From contig JAEOSH010000003.1 of NCBI GenBank assembly GCA_016840465.1, positions 28,176-92,175 on the forward strand: DNA of 64,000 nucleotides, in the 5' to 3' direction. The notes under the pieces were generated by a model that saw only the letters and a program-made list of their open reading frames with translations, made no database searches and had not been told where the DNA came from. The DNA comes from Candidatus Baldrarchaeum yapensis. Lineage in GTDB: Archaea; Asgardarchaeota; Baldrarchaeia; Baldrarchaeales; Baldrarchaeaceae. This document shows positions 20,732 through 31,286 of this stretch, one piece after another. The translations under genes were made by a program, and so were the position numbers. Every line of letters begins with the position of its first letter. Position 1 is the stretch's first letter.

Positions 20732-21136
20732 GTGCTACAAAAATCTTATCTCAAAGAATCTAGCGGTGAGATCACGATGGACAACTACCTCAAGAGATTG
20801 GAGGAGGCTCTTGCCTCGGATCCTGCAAAACGCGCAATCCTCGAAGTCCTCCTCGATGGTGAGTGGCACTCAACTGTCGAAATATGGAGAAAAGTAAGGA
20901 GCACAAGAAAGTTTATAGGGCTTGTCGGAATCGGCACCGCAATCCGTCAAATGGTAAATCTTACTGGGAATGAGATAATAGAATGCAAAAACGGAGTAGA
21001 TATTTCCGAGTGGAGGTTAAAGCCTGAAGTTATCGAGGATGTGAGAAAGCTCTTGGAGAATTTCAAGAAGCCGGATAGACACGAAATTAGCAGGGATTAC
21101 ACGGATCTTATACTGAAGGGGCAAAAGAGCGTATAG
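20732..21136 (+). CDS. hypothetical HTH-like protein
   Basis: 134-aa ORF, 'AILEVLLDGEWHSTVEIWRKVRS' winged-helix-like. Confidence 0.6.
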   Translation: MLQKSYLKESSGEITMDNYLKRLEEALASDPAKRAILEVLLDGEWHSTVEIWRKVRSTRKFIGLVGIGTAIRQMVNLTGNEIIECKNGVDISEWRLKPEVIEDVRKLLENFKKPDRHEISRDYTDLILKGQKSV

Positions 21137-21305
21137 TTTCGTCACAAAATGGGGCATTCTTCTTTCGAACAACCAAGTTTTTAGGAGAGATTCCAATCAC
21201 ACATGGAAAAATAGAGGCCGCATCATCCTCGCCGCGCCTTGTGACCTCGATACTCAACTGTGTTCCCTTGTCCATTAACTTTAAATTTTCAAAATTCTCA
21301 TACAA
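21108..21305 (-). CDS. possible small hypothetical protein
   Basis: 65-aa ORF filling the gap between neighbours; no family match. Confidence 0.3.
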   Translation of the reverse strand: MYENFENLKLMDKGTQLSIEVTRRGEDDAASIFPCVIGISPKNLVVRKKNAPFCDETIRSFAPSV

Positions 21306-21427
21306 ATCCTCTGACAGGAGGTTCTATGCGTGAGGGGTTCTATTCTCATACAAAGGACACGTCCGTAAATCCGTGAAAACACGCCTAGTTATCATCACCA
21401 GCCCTGCTTCTCCACTAGTTCTGCGGG

Positions 21428-24334
21428 GTGCTGTTCTTGAGTGGAGAGTTTCTAAATCTACTTAGGAGTATCCAGGAAAAATGGCAAAAAGAATGGGAAA
21501 GGAGCCGAATATTCGAAGCAGATCCTGATCCTTCGAAACCAAAGTTCTTCCTAACAGTAGCATACCCATATCCGGATGCGCCGCAGCACATCGGTCACGG
21601 GAGAACTTATAGTCTTGCCGACGCTTACGCGAGATTCAAGAGAATGCAAGGGTACAACGTACTATTCCCTATGGCCTTCCATTACACGGGAACTCCTATC
21701 CTCGCAATTGCAAAGAGACTGGCTCAAGAAGATAAAGAATTGCTGAGGATATTCAGAGATGTCTTCCACATACCAGAGGAGGTAATAAGAACTCTCACTG
21801 AACCCATAAAGCTAGCAAGGTACTTCCACGAGGAGATAAAGCAAGGAATGAAGGAAATGGGGTACTCTATCGACTGGCGGAGGGAATTCACGACAATAGA
21901 TCCGCCGTACAACAAGTTCATCATGTGGCAATTCCACAAACTGCATGAAAAGGGTCTAATAATAAGAGGGCGTCATCCGGTACCTTGGTGCATTTCTTGC
22001 GACAACGCGGTTGGTCAGCATGATACCCTCGGTGATGTGGAACCAGAAATAGAGGAAGTTACACTATTGAAGTTCAAAATGGCGGAGAATGGCATGATAC
22101 TGCCTGTAGTTACCTTTAGACCTGAGACCATATTCGGTGTTACCAACATATGGGTAAACCCGGAGATAGAGTACGTGGTTGCCGATGTGAATGGAGAAAC
22201 TTGGGTAGTATCCGAAGACGCGGCAATGAGGCTGAAATACCAGGGCAGAAAGGTTAAAGAGTTAAGAAGGGTGTCAGGAAGAGAGTTCATCGGAAAAGAG
22301 GCAATAAACCCGGTAACTAATGACAGAATTCCGATACTTCCCGCTACATTCGTAAGCGCCGAGTACGGTACTGGAATAGTAATGTCAGTTCCTGGTCACG
22401 CACCTTATGACTATCTGGCGCTCGAGGACTTGAAGAAAAATGCCGACATGCTAAGAGAGTATGGAGTGGATCCGGAGGTCGTCAAACGCATAGAACCGAT
22501 TTCCATAATATCGATCGAAGGGTTTTCGGATATTCCCGCTAAGGACGCCGTCGAACAGCTTGGGGTCAAAAATCAAAATGATCCGAAAGCCGAAGAAGCG
22601 ACAAAACTAGTCTACGGTAAAGAGTTCCACATGGGTGTTATGAAGAGCAACACAGGAAAATATGCTGGATTGAAGGTTTCAGAGGCCAAAGAGAGAGTGA
22701 GAGAGGACCTGATCGAGGAGGGCATTGCAGAGGAGTTCTACGAAATAGTGAACGGGCCAGTGTACTGCAGATGCATGTCAAGAGTTGTCGTTAAGGTTGT
22801 GGAAGATCAGTGGTTCATCAACTATGGTGACGAGAATTGGAAGGAACTAGCCCGTGAGTGTCTAAGAGAAATGAGAATAGTGCCCGAAGAAATAAGACGA
22901 GAATTCGAGGCGTGCATCGATTGGTTGAAGGCAAAGGCATGTGCACGGAGAAGCGGCCTAGGAACGCCGCTTCCATGGGATCCGAACTGGATAATTGAGA
23001 GCCTCAGCGATTCTACAATATACATGGCGTACTACACAATCGCAAAGTACATCAATCAGTACGGAATTAAAGGCGATAATCTAAACGATGAAGTCTTCGA
23101 TTACATCTTCTTAGGAAAGGGAGATCCTAAAGAAATATCCGAAAGAACCGGAATACCTGCAGATGTACTGAAGGCAATGAGGGAAGAATTCCTATATTGG
23201 TACCCTCTGGACTCGAGACATAGCGGGAGAGACCTCGTGTGGAATCACCTGACGTTCTTCATATTCAATCACGTCGCGATATTTCCGCGAGAACTATGGC
23301 CAAAACAGATAGTTGTAAATGGGTTCGTAGTTGCCGAAGGCGGTCAGAAAATGAGCAAGTCTCTGGGAAATATAATACCGATCAGGGAAGGTCTGAGAGA
23401 GTACTGTGCCGACCCGATCCGTCTATTGCTACTTGGCGGTGCTGAACTGCTATCAGACACAGAATTCAGTCCGAAAATTGCGCGCTCAATACTGGCTCGA
23501 TTGGAGAAGATGTATAGGCTTGCTCAAAGCGTTAAAGACGCACCTAATATTGAGTTCTCTGACATGGAAATGGACATTTGGGATAAGTGGATAGTCTCAC
23601 GGGTTCAACGTCACATCATTGAAGCCACGCGTGCATTGGAAGATTGTCGGATGAGGGATGCCGTCCAACATGCGTTCTATCTGATGGATGCAGATGTATC
23701 GAAATATATCGATGCGGTTGGCGACGTAAAGAGAAAGGCCTCAATGCTGAAGAAAATCCTAGACATATGGGTTCGTCTGCTGGCGCCATTTGCACCGCAT
23801 ATCTCGGAGGAAATCTGGCATATGCTCGGCAACGACACATTCGTATCCGTAGCCAAGTGGCCTGAGGCCGATAAAAGACTAATAAATGATAGAATTGAAA
23901 AGGCGATAGAATTCATTGACGCGGTTATCGAGGATCTAAAAGAGGTAAGAAAGCTTCTAAAGAAGGGCGAGCGCGCACACATATACGTCGCGCATGGATG
24001 GAAATACGAACTGATGAAGAAAATAGAAGAGACGATCGCGGAAACGGGTAAGATGGATCCGAAGATATTGATGCGAAGCGTAATGCGGGAAGCTAAATTC
24101 AAACAATTCGGAAAGGAGGTTACAAAGATTGTGCAACAAATCGCGAAAGGCGGCATGTGGACGTGGCTTGAAAGTCCTGAGGAAGAAATGAAAGTATTGG
24201 AGGAGACAACTACATACATAGAAAAGGCGACGGGACTGAAAATAAACATACAAAGCGCAGAGAAACCAGAGTATGACCCACGCAGAAGATCACAGGTGGC
24301 GCTACCCGGAAAACCAGCAATCTATATAGAGTAA
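21428..24334 (+). CDS. leuS: leucyl-tRNA synthetase
   Basis: 'YPYPDAPQHIGHGRTY' (HIGH) and 'GGQKMSKSLGN' (KMSKS), archaeal-type length. Confidence 0.97.
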   Translation: MLFLSGEFLNLLRSIQEKWQKEWERSRIFEADPDPSKPKFFLTVAYPYPDAPQHIGHGRTYSLADAYARFKRMQGYNVLFPMAFHYTGTPILAIAKRLAQEDKELLRIFRDVFHIPEEVIRTLTEPIKLARYFHEEIKQGMKEMGYSIDWRREFTTIDPPYNKFIMWQFHKLHEKGLIIRGRHPVPWCISCDNAVGQHDTLGDVEPEIEEVTLLKFKMAENGMILPVVTFRPETIFGVTNIWVNPEIEYVVADVNGETWVVSEDAAMRLKYQGRKVKELRRVSGREFIGKEAINPVTNDRIPILPATFVSAEYGTGIVMSVPGHAPYDYLALEDLKKNADMLREYGVDPEVVKRIEPISIISIEGFSDIPAKDAVEQLGVKNQNDPKAEEATKLVYGKEFHMGVMKSNTGKYAGLKVSEAKERVREDLIEEGIAEEFYEIVNGPVYCRCMSRVVVKVVEDQWFINYGDENWKELARECLREMRIVPEEIRREFEACIDWLKAKACARRSGLGTPLPWDPNWIIESLSDSTIYMAYYTIAKYINQYGIKGDNLNDEVFDYIFLGKGDPKEISERTGIPADVLKAMREEFLYWYPLDSRHSGRDLVWNHLTFFIFNHVAIFPRELWPKQIVVNGFVVAEGGQKMSKSLGNIIPIREGLREYCADPIRLLLLGGAELLSDTEFSPKIARSILARLEKMYRLAQSVKDAPNIEFSDMEMDIWDKWIVSRVQRHIIEATRALEDCRMRDAVQHAFYLMDADVSKYIDAVGDVKRKASMLKKILDIWVRLLAPFAPHISEEIWHMLGNDTFVSVAKWPEADKRLINDRIEKAIEFIDAVIEDLKEVRKLLKKGERAHIYVAHGWKYELMKKIEETIAETGKMDPKILMRSVMREAKFKQFGKEVTKIVQQIAKGGMWTWLESPEEEMKVLEETTTYIEKATGLKINIQSAEKPEYDPRRRSQVALPGKPAIYIE

Positions 24335-24345
24335 ACTTTTCTAAA

Positions 24346-25197
24346 CTATTTTTTCTTGCCGATTATGATAATCGATTCCCCAAAATCGCTCAATTTGTTA
24401 TTTCTACATAGCAGATCTTCCAATTTTCCCATAATTTTAAGGTATGCCCTAAGTAGAAATCCACGTGCTTTTCTAAGAAAGCGGGGCGGAATAAGTGGAG
24501 CAAAGACGTGCATACCTTGCATCCTTAGGATCTTACCTCCTTGATCCGATAGCAATCGTCTTATGACGTTCACTGAGAAGTAGTATTGCGAGATAAGAAA
24601 ATCTTTTCCCTGCTCGGAATACACGAACTCCATTATCTTCACTTCATCTTTCTTCAAAAGTTCCCTTATGGTTTTCTTGGCTGCATCCTTCCCATATATT
24701 CCAATCACTCGCCAAAGCGTGTCTATGCATTTCCAGTTTTCAAATTCCAGCATGAACATACCATTCGATCTTAGTATCCTCAGCATCTCTTTTATTCCTT
24801 CGTGGAAAAACTTTAGGTGATTTATAACACCGCCTATGGAAAATGTCATATCAAAAATCCCAGATCTTATTGGGAGACGGTCAGCGGATGCAAGAATTAT
24901 TCCTCCTCTCCTCATTTCAATCCCAGTTTTTCTTATTTTGTCCCGCAGAATGCGCAACATTTCTGCGGATACGTCCAAAAAACAGACATCCTTGCCCTTT
25001 TCAGCGAGAAATATCAACCCCGGAAATCCGGTTCCACAACCTATATCGAGAATGAGGTCACCGGGAGGCTCTATAGACCTGATCTCGCGCTCATAGATCA
25101 TGTAGAGGTCTTCATCGTAAAGAGTACCTGGTAAGTCGTAGAGTTCCGCAACGCTATCATAAAATTCCTTGACCTTTCTTTCCTCGATCATACGCAC
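24346..25197 (-). CDS. class I SAM-dependent methyltransferase
   Basis: 'LILDIGCGTGFPGLIFLAEKGKDVCFLDVSAEML'. Confidence 0.9.
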   Translation of the reverse strand: MRMIEERKVKEFYDSVAELYDLPGTLYDEDLYMIYEREIRSIEPPGDLILDIGCGTGFPGLIFLAEKGKDVCFLDVSAEMLRILRDKIRKTGIEMRRGGIILASADRLPIRSGIFDMTFSIGGVINHLKFFHEGIKEMLRILRSNGMFMLEFENWKCIDTLWRVIGIYGKDAAKKTIRELLKKDEVKIMEFVYSEQGKDFLISQYYFSVNVIRRLLSDQGGKILRMQGMHVFAPLIPPRFLRKARGFLLRAYLKIMGKLEDLLCRNNKLSDFGESIIIIGKKK

Positions 25198-25264
25198 TCC
25201 TCGTGAGAACGCTATTGAAAATCACCAAAAATTGACAATAACGTGGTGCCTTAAAGATAGTGAT

Positions 25265-25282
25265 CGGTGAGAACCCTCACCG
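25265..25282. promoter_or_regulatory. short perfect hairpin CGGTGAG-aacc-CTCACCG in a divergent intergenic region
   Basis: 7-bp stem, 4-nt loop. Confidence 0.35.
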
Positions 25283-25404
25283 TCACCCCAACCTCTTTGC
25301 GGTATCACCCATGTACTCCGGCACAAAAATAATATTGAAAATCCCTCATCTACTCGTTAGAATTCCTAAGCCTGGCAGTCCATGTGAGAGATCGGTGATG
25401 CGGC

Positions 25405-26130
25405 TTGCTAACGATTGGTGCCGTTGCTGATGTGCACTCACCGAAATACCTGAAGTTGTTTAGGGAGGCAATGGACACACTTGATGTCAGTGCGATCGAT
25501 CTTATGTTTTTAGCCGGCGATATGATATATAAGGGCAGAGTTGAGGAGATGAACAACATAATTGACATTCTCGAACGAAAGGGCGTTAACTGCCCCATTA
25601 TTGCAGTATTTGGAAATGAAGAATTCGAAGACAGGCATGAAAAAATTAGAAGGTTGTGTGAAGGAAAAATAATATTCTTGGATGATGAAAGCGTTGTTTT
25701 AAACTTAAAAGGCCTCAAGGTTGGTATAGTGGGAACTAAGGGCTCACTCGACAAACCCACAACTTGGCAGGCGCGCAATATACCGAATATTCAACAGATA
25801 TATTCCGAAAGGATAAAGAAAGTGGACAATCTGCTTGCAAATTTGAATTCCGACGTTAAGATATTACTAATGCACTATGCGCCGACATATAAGACGCTAA
25901 AAGGCGAAAAGACTTCAATATATCCTCTTCTCGGGTCAAAAAAGTTTGAAGAAGTAATACTCAGGAGGCGCCCTGACCTCGTAATTCATGCTCACGCGCA
26001 TAACGGGTCGGAATTTGCATCTCTGAACGGTATACCCGTATATAACGTATCTCTCCCGCTCACGAGGAAAATCTGCATAATAAAGTTGAAGGGTGCCCGA
26101 GGCCTCGACGCCTTTATATCGAGGGGATGA
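25405..26130 (+). CDS. calcineurin-like metallophosphoesterase
   Basis: 'AVADVHSPKYLKLF', 'LAGDMIYKG', 'VFGNEE', 'MHYAPTY', 'IHAHAHNG'. Confidence 0.92.
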   Translation: MLTIGAVADVHSPKYLKLFREAMDTLDVSAIDLMFLAGDMIYKGRVEEMNNIIDILERKGVNCPIIAVFGNEEFEDRHEKIRRLCEGKIIFLDDESVVLNLKGLKVGIVGTKGSLDKPTTWQARNIPNIQQIYSERIKKVDNLLANLNSDVKILLMHYAPTYKTLKGEKTSIYPLLGSKKFEEVILRRRPDLVIHAHAHNGSEFASLNGIPVYNVSLPLTRKICIIKLKGARGLDAFISRG

Positions 26131-26411
26131 GTTTGAGGGAGTTCTTAGAAGTTGAAAACTGGGAAGACTTCGTAAAAATAGCCCAGGCCTCGAATCTCGT
26201 CATACGCATCGATCCGTACGTGTTTGTTTACCTTTACGGCCTCATATTCTTCATAGACCTGGGTAAGTTGACATCCGAGGATGTAAAGAACCTATTCCAG
26301 GCGTTAAAGGAGAAACTAGTACTGGTGAAGGGGGTTAAGGTGAGCAGATCGATCTATGAGTTCATCAAGAGGCAATCGGATAAGGGGGATATGAATGAAG
26401 GCAATCAGTAA
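26127..26411 (+). CDS. conserved hypothetical protein downstream of phosphoesterase
   Basis: 94-aa ORF overlapping neighbours by 4 nt and 17 nt, operon-like. Confidence 0.6.
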   Translation: MSLREFLEVENWEDFVKIAQASNLVIRIDPYVFVYLYGLIFFIDLGKLTSEDVKNLFQALKEKLVLVKGVKVSRSIYEFIKRQSDKGDMNEGNQ

Positions 26412-26820
26412 GATGATTACTATAAGAACTAGGAGCAGATTCGAGATAATAGACATAACCGCTGAAGTCGAGAAAATCGTAAGAGAAGCAGATGTTGACA
26501 ACGGCTTCGTGCTAATCCATGAACCACACACCACGGCCGCTGTGACAATAAACGAGAACGATCCCTCTCTTTTCACAGATTTCATAAACATTTACACAAA
26601 AATAGCCCCACCAAACGGCGAATATGAGCATAATAGGAAATATATGGGAATTCCCTCGGAGCAAAACGCCCATGCTCACATAATTTCATCATTGATAAAA
26701 CCATCGGTGGTGATTCCGGTGATCAATGGGAGAATTATGTTAGGGACGTGGCAAAGGGTACTTTTCATCGAGTTGGACGGCCCGAGAACGAGAGAGGTCA
26801 ACATAATAGTTTATTACTAG
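26395..26820 (+). CDS. YjbQ family protein (UPF0047)
   Basis: 'GFVLIHEPHTTAAVTINENDPSLFTDF', 'GRIMLGTWQRVLFIELDGPRTREV'. Confidence 0.93.
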   Translation: MKAISKMITIRTRSRFEIIDITAEVEKIVREADVDNGFVLIHEPHTTAAVTINENDPSLFTDFINIYTKIAPPNGEYEHNRKYMGIPSEQNAHAHIISSLIKPSVVIPVINGRIMLGTWQRVLFIELDGPRTREVNIIVYY

Positions 26821-27722
26821 CCCTTAAGTAGCCTCTGAGTTCTCTCAACCGAGAGTCCCAATCTTTCGAGTACCGGAAGGATAGCATCCTTGTGCTCCTT
26901 TTTCATACCTTTCCAGTCCAAAATTGCATATTTGACCTCTTCCACAGTCTTTGAAACGGCCATTTTTATCATGTCCTCTTCCAGTTCGTCGAGCACATAT
27001 CTAGGAGCTATGTGACTAAGTGCAAAATCGGTTCTTAAAACAACCTTCGTAAACTGGGGAGCATAATGTGGGCCTCCAAACCCTATAGCTACTTTATACG
27101 TTTTTTTCCCAAAGTTCATGCAGGCACGCATCACAGCATGTGCAACGGCCTCTGCGGCCTTCTTATCGGACCATTGTTTTTCGGAGCTCCCGAGTTCCAC
27201 GAAAACCACCGGACTTGAAAGAGAAGTGGGTCCATGATGAGAAACCTCAAGTGTGACATCATACTCCGACAAATTAAGCCTCTCTTTCTGCTCGGCCAAC
27301 TCAAGTAACGCCTCCTTGATGGCTACAGCCGAGGTGTATGCCAACTCCTTGGCCCTACCTCCCAATGGGGCATTAATGGTCCAATTTCCCGGTGCGTGCA
27401 CCAGGAGAGCGGGCACTTCCATTTCCGACTTGTGTCTACTCGCAAAAATAAGCAAATCCGATTTTAGAATGTTATCTATATGCTCCGCCTCCACTAAGTC
27501 CTCATTTATGGTCACTAACTCTATTCCCTCGCACTCGTAAACCGGATGACCTTCTATAACTCTTGTCGTTTCCTTGAAGTCGTATAACTCGATCAAGCGC
27601 TCCTTGATGTTCATGCTTGCAATATCAGCTGTTGAAGTTATAATTGTCGGCATCGTAACTTCATCTCCTGACCTATGGGCATCTATATTATCTAGATGTA
27701 GAGATATATGTGGTGTGCGCAT
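26817..27722 (-). CDS. dtdA: D-aminoacyl-tRNA deacylase
   Basis: 'LLIFASRHKSEMEVPALLVHAPGNW', 'EVSHHGPTSLSSPVVFVELGSSEKQW', 'GFGGPHYAPQFT'. Confidence 0.95.
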   Translation of the reverse strand: MRTPHISLHLDNIDAHRSGDEVTMPTIITSTADIASMNIKERLIELYDFKETTRVIEGHPVYECEGIELVTINEDLVEAEHIDNILKSDLLIFASRHKSEMEVPALLVHAPGNWTINAPLGGRAKELAYTSAVAIKEALLELAEQKERLNLSEYDVTLEVSHHGPTSLSSPVVFVELGSSEKQWSDKKAAEAVAHAVMRACMNFGKKTYKVAIGFGGPHYAPQFTKVVLRTDFALSHIAPRYVLDELEEDMIKMAVSKTVEEVKYAILDWKGMKKEHKDAILPVLERLGLSVERTQRLLKG

Positions 27723-27752
27723 TCCGCGTCAGAGCATTAGGAGAGTGGTCAT

Positions 27753-28931
27753 ATGAGTAAAAGCCACATTATGGACATCGTTAAAAGACATGAGGACTGG
27801 CGGTCCCAGTGCATAAATTTAATTCCCAGCGAGAACATCATGAGCCCCCTTGCGAGGAAAGCCATTGCCTCCGACCTTGGCCATAGGTACACAAATCCCG
27901 AAGGCTTTTATCGCGGAACGAAATTTTCCGATGAATTGATAGAAGAAGTCGAAAAACTGGCATGCAGGTTATTTGGAGCGAAAGTCGCATTTGTTAACGT
28001 TCTGAGTGGTCACATGGCCGTGTTATCCGCATTGTTCGCATTATCAGAAACAAGAGATGTAATAATGATGCCATCTCCCGAAGACGGAGGTTATCCCCTG
28101 AATGTAGCCCCGCTTGCTCGTAAGCTTGTCTACTTTCCATTCGACAAGGAAAACATGAATATAGATGTTGACGCCGCGGTGGAAAGAATTTCCGAGACGA
28201 AGCCGAAGTTGATCTTCCTTGGTGCAAGTCTCTTCCTCTTTCCACATCCCGTCAGAGAGATCTGCAAAGTTGCAAACGAGGTAGAAGCAACAGTGGTATA
28301 TGACGGATCTCACGTTCTTGGGTTAATAGCAGGTGGGGAGTTTCAAAAGCCGTTTACTGAGGGTGCTTCCGTGCTTCTTGGAAGCACCCATAAGTCCTTA
28401 CCGGGCCCCCAAGGCGGAATCGTGTTGTTAAAAGATGATGAACTAGCTGAACGGTTCAAAGAGGTCCTAGGATTCCCTCCAGTTCTCGTCGACAACATAC
28501 ATCTACATAGGCTTGCAGCGCTAGGCATAACATTGGAAGAAATGCTCGTCTACGGAAAAGAATATGCAAAGCAGATCGTTAAGAACGCAAAAGCGCTTGC
28601 TGAAACCCTATATAAAGGTGGGATTGATGTTGCATGTCCTCATCTGGGCTTTACGAGATCTCATCAAATCCTCATAAGGGCAGGAGGTAGGGAGCGAGAA
28701 ATTGCCAATTTACTAGAGCGTGCAAACATAATCGTCGATGAAGAAATCAGGTTAGGAACGCAAGAGGTCACAAGAAGGGGGATGAAAGAGCGAGAAATGA
28801 AAATATTAGGAGAAGTAATTTCGGAGTTGATAAATGGAGAAAGAAAGCCTGAAGACGTCAGGGATTACGTAATAGAACTTTCAAAGGAGTTTCAAGACGT
28901 GCACTATTGCTTCAAAGGTGATTTTCCTTGA
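27753..28931 (+). CDS. glyA: serine hydroxymethyltransferase-like PLP enzyme
   Basis: 'INLIPSENIMSPLARKAIASDLGHRYTNPEGFYRGT', PLP lysine 'STHKSLPGPQGG'. Confidence 0.9.
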   Translation: MSKSHIMDIVKRHEDWRSQCINLIPSENIMSPLARKAIASDLGHRYTNPEGFYRGTKFSDELIEEVEKLACRLFGAKVAFVNVLSGHMAVLSALFALSETRDVIMMPSPEDGGYPLNVAPLARKLVYFPFDKENMNIDVDAAVERISETKPKLIFLGASLFLFPHPVREICKVANEVEATVVYDGSHVLGLIAGGEFQKPFTEGASVLLGSTHKSLPGPQGGIVLLKDDELAERFKEVLGFPPVLVDNIHLHRLAALGITLEEMLVYGKEYAKQIVKNAKALAETLYKGGIDVACPHLGFTRSHQILIRAGGREREIANLLERANIIVDEEIRLGTQEVTRRGMKEREMKILGEVISELINGERKPEDVRDYVIELSKEFQDVHYCFKGDFP

Positions 28932-29737
28932 ATACAGAAACTATCAGGGTTGCAGCAATTCAGATGAACATAGAACCGGGAAATAAGCACAAAAATTTAA
29001 CAGAGGCGTTAAAAAGAATAGAGGAAGCAAAAGCCCTTGAAGTGGATATTGCATGTCTTCCCGAACTATTCCTCACCGGATATTCCCTTGATAACATTCA
29101 GGAACTAGCGGAGGAAATTCCAGGACCCTCCATTCAACAATTATGCGAGATTGCGCGCAAACTCGATATTAATATCGTTGCTGGAAGTATCCCTGAGAAG
29201 GCAGGTAATAAACTCTTCAACACATCGGTCATCATAGATGGTGGCGGCAAAATTAAAGGTGTTTACCGGAAAGTCCACTTATTTGAACCCTTTGACGAAC
29301 CGAAATATTTCTCAGCGGGGAGTTCAATTGATGTGTTTGATCTTTCCACGGTGCGTATTGGAGTGGAAATATGCTATGATATCAGATTTCCCGAAATCAG
29401 CCGAATTTTATGCCTAAAAGGTGCTCAAATAATCTTTGTACCCGCAGAATTTCCGCATCCACGCGTCGAACACTGGGAACTGCTCGTGAGGACACGAGCA
29501 TTAGAAAATCAGTTGTACGTAGTAGCAGTAAATAGAGTGGGGTCGGATGATAGAGCAAGCTATTTTGGTTTAAGCATGATAGTGAACCCATGGGGTCGTG
29601 TATTAGCCCGTGCTGGTAGCGATGAGGAAATAGTAACTGCAGATATCAGGCTATCGCAAATAGAAGAAGTCAGATCGAGCATTCCATGTCTGAGGGATAG
29701 AAGACCGGACGTTTATAAACTTTCTCTGTATAAATGA
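28928..29737 (+). CDS. carbon-nitrogen hydrolase (nitrilase superfamily)
   Basis: 'CLPELFLTGY', 'YRKVHLF', 'GVEICYDIRFPE'. Confidence 0.93.
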   Translation: MNTETIRVAAIQMNIEPGNKHKNLTEALKRIEEAKALEVDIACLPELFLTGYSLDNIQELAEEIPGPSIQQLCEIARKLDINIVAGSIPEKAGNKLFNTSVIIDGGGKIKGVYRKVHLFEPFDEPKYFSAGSSIDVFDLSTVRIGVEICYDIRFPEISRILCLKGAQIIFVPAEFPHPRVEHWELLVRTRALENQLYVVAVNRVGSDDRASYFGLSMIVNPWGRVLARAGSDEEIVTADIRLSQIEEVRSSIPCLRDRRPDVYKLSLYK

Positions 29738-29750
29738 AAATCACCTGAGG

Positions 29751-30329
29751 GTGATGCTCATGAAGAGAGAAGTGGACTTGAGTCTGGCGTATCGACTAAT
29801 AGCCCCCCGTCCTGTCGTGATAATAACAACCGTGGACAGCAATGGGAGAATAAACGCAGCACCTTTCAGTTTAGTATGTCCGGTTTCATTTGATCCTCCT
29901 CGTGTGATGTTTTGCACGGATCCCGAGCATGATACTTATCTGAACGTCAAGGAGACAAAAGAATTCGTAATAAACGTACCACCCGCGGATATTCTTGATA
30001 AGGTATGGGAGACAGCAAGGGATTATCCACGCGGTGTTAATGAACTAGAAAAAGCGGGACTTAAATGGGAGCCCTCCCTTAAAGTCAAACCACCAAGGGT
30101 TGTTGAGTGTGTTGCTCATCTAGAGTGTGTATATGCATGGGAACGTGAGGTAGGCGACCACGTAATGATAGTGGGTGATGTTGTGGCTGCTTTTGTAAAT
30201 GAGGACTGCATCGATAGGAGTAATGTCCTTGATGTCAGAACGGCTAAACCCCTTTTACATGTCGGAAGAAACGTTTTCGTTATCGGGGATAAGAGGATAT
30301 CTGCAAAAATAACAAGATCGCGCGGCTAA
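29751..30329 (+). CDS. flavin reductase-like FMN-binding protein
   Basis: 'RPVVIITTVDSNGRINAAPFSLVCPVSFDPPRVMF', 'DTYLNVKETKEFVINVP'. Confidence 0.92.
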   Translation: MMLMKREVDLSLAYRLIAPRPVVIITTVDSNGRINAAPFSLVCPVSFDPPRVMFCTDPEHDTYLNVKETKEFVINVPPADILDKVWETARDYPRGVNELEKAGLKWEPSLKVKPPRVVECVAHLECVYAWEREVGDHVMIVGDVVAAFVNEDCIDRSNVLDVRTAKPLLHVGRNVFVIGDKRISAKITRSRG

Positions 30330-30985
30330 CTTTTTCCACTCTCACAAATCGAGGATATTGGACACAAGTCGCATAATGGAGACCTCTTGCATATCTTGCG
30401 ACCATGAGTGACCATGAGGGCATGAAACTCCTTATATACGTCAATGTTTCGCGGCAGCGATTCCATAAGAAACTCTCTCCACCGATCATATCCTCCTTTA
30501 TTTTTAATACCGATCCTTGTCAGAACCCTGACCGTATACTCACTCACGGGTAAGGAGAGTTTGTTTGCGGCATATAAGATGATGGAATCTGCAGTTTCGG
30601 GCCCTATTCCGTTTACTGATAGGAGAAATGATCTCAGTTCTGTAACCGGACAGGAAAATGCCTTTTCTAAGGAGCCGTATTTCGACAAAATGCCTCTGCA
30701 CAAATTAATAATTCTCTGGGCCTTCTGTCTATAATAATTAACTCCTTTGAGATATTTTTCTAGAATTAAGGGTTGCATGTTTGCAAGAATCCTCAGATCA
30801 AGCAAGCCATTATTCTTCAATCTAACAATAACCCGTGCGGATGCCTCCCAGCGGGTACGCTGAACCAAGATGGCCCCCACCACTATTTCTAGGGAACTCT
30901 CTCCAGGCCACCATCCCTGCCTCCCATAATGCGTGAGTAAGGCTTTAAATACCGTTAAAATCTTACTCTTCTCGTTCTCGTCCAT
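30326..30985 (-). CDS. endonuclease III-family (HhH-GPD) DNA glycosylase
   Basis: 'LLSVNGIGPETADSIILYA', C-terminal Fe-S motif 'CKRSPLCDLCPISSIC'. Confidence 0.93.
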   Translation of the reverse strand: MDENEKSKILTVFKALLTHYGRQGWWPGESSLEIVVGAILVQRTRWEASARVIVRLKNNGLLDLRILANMQPLILEKYLKGVNYYRQKAQRIINLCRGILSKYGSLEKAFSCPVTELRSFLLSVNGIGPETADSIILYAANKLSLPVSEYTVRVLTRIGIKNKGGYDRWREFLMESLPRNIDVYKEFHALMVTHGRKICKRSPLCDLCPISSICESGKS

Positions 30986-31059
30986 ATGTCACCACTTTTA
31001 TATCGCTAATCTCCCTGATACCGATTCCATGCCTACTTTAAAAGGTTACATTTATTTTA

Positions 31060-31236
31060 GTGAGAGAAGTTGAGAACGTAGAGGTGCCATTCATGCCTTA
31101 CATGTGTACGAAATGCGGGCACATAGTGAAGATCGAGGAGACAGAGCGGTTGCTGGGAGTCAGATGTCCCAAATGCAACTGCAGAATACTGATAAAGGTT
31201 AGACCGCCGATAATAAAGAAAGTGGATGCCGTCTGA
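31060..31236 (+). CDS. rpoP: DNA-directed RNA polymerase subunit P (Rpb12-like), 58 aa, absent from the ORF track
   Basis: My translation from GTG 31060: VREVENVEVPFMPYMCTKCGHIVKIEETERLLGVRCPKCNCRILIKVRPPIIKKVDAV*; zinc ribbon and 'RxRPPxxKxVxA' tail. Confidence 0.88.
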   Translation: MREVENVEVPFMPYMCTKCGHIVKIEETERLLGVRCPKCNCRILIKVRPPIIKKVDAV

Positions 31237-31286
31237 ACCCCCGGAATAATCATCGTTATCCTCAATCTGCAAAGAGGTGCACCGAT

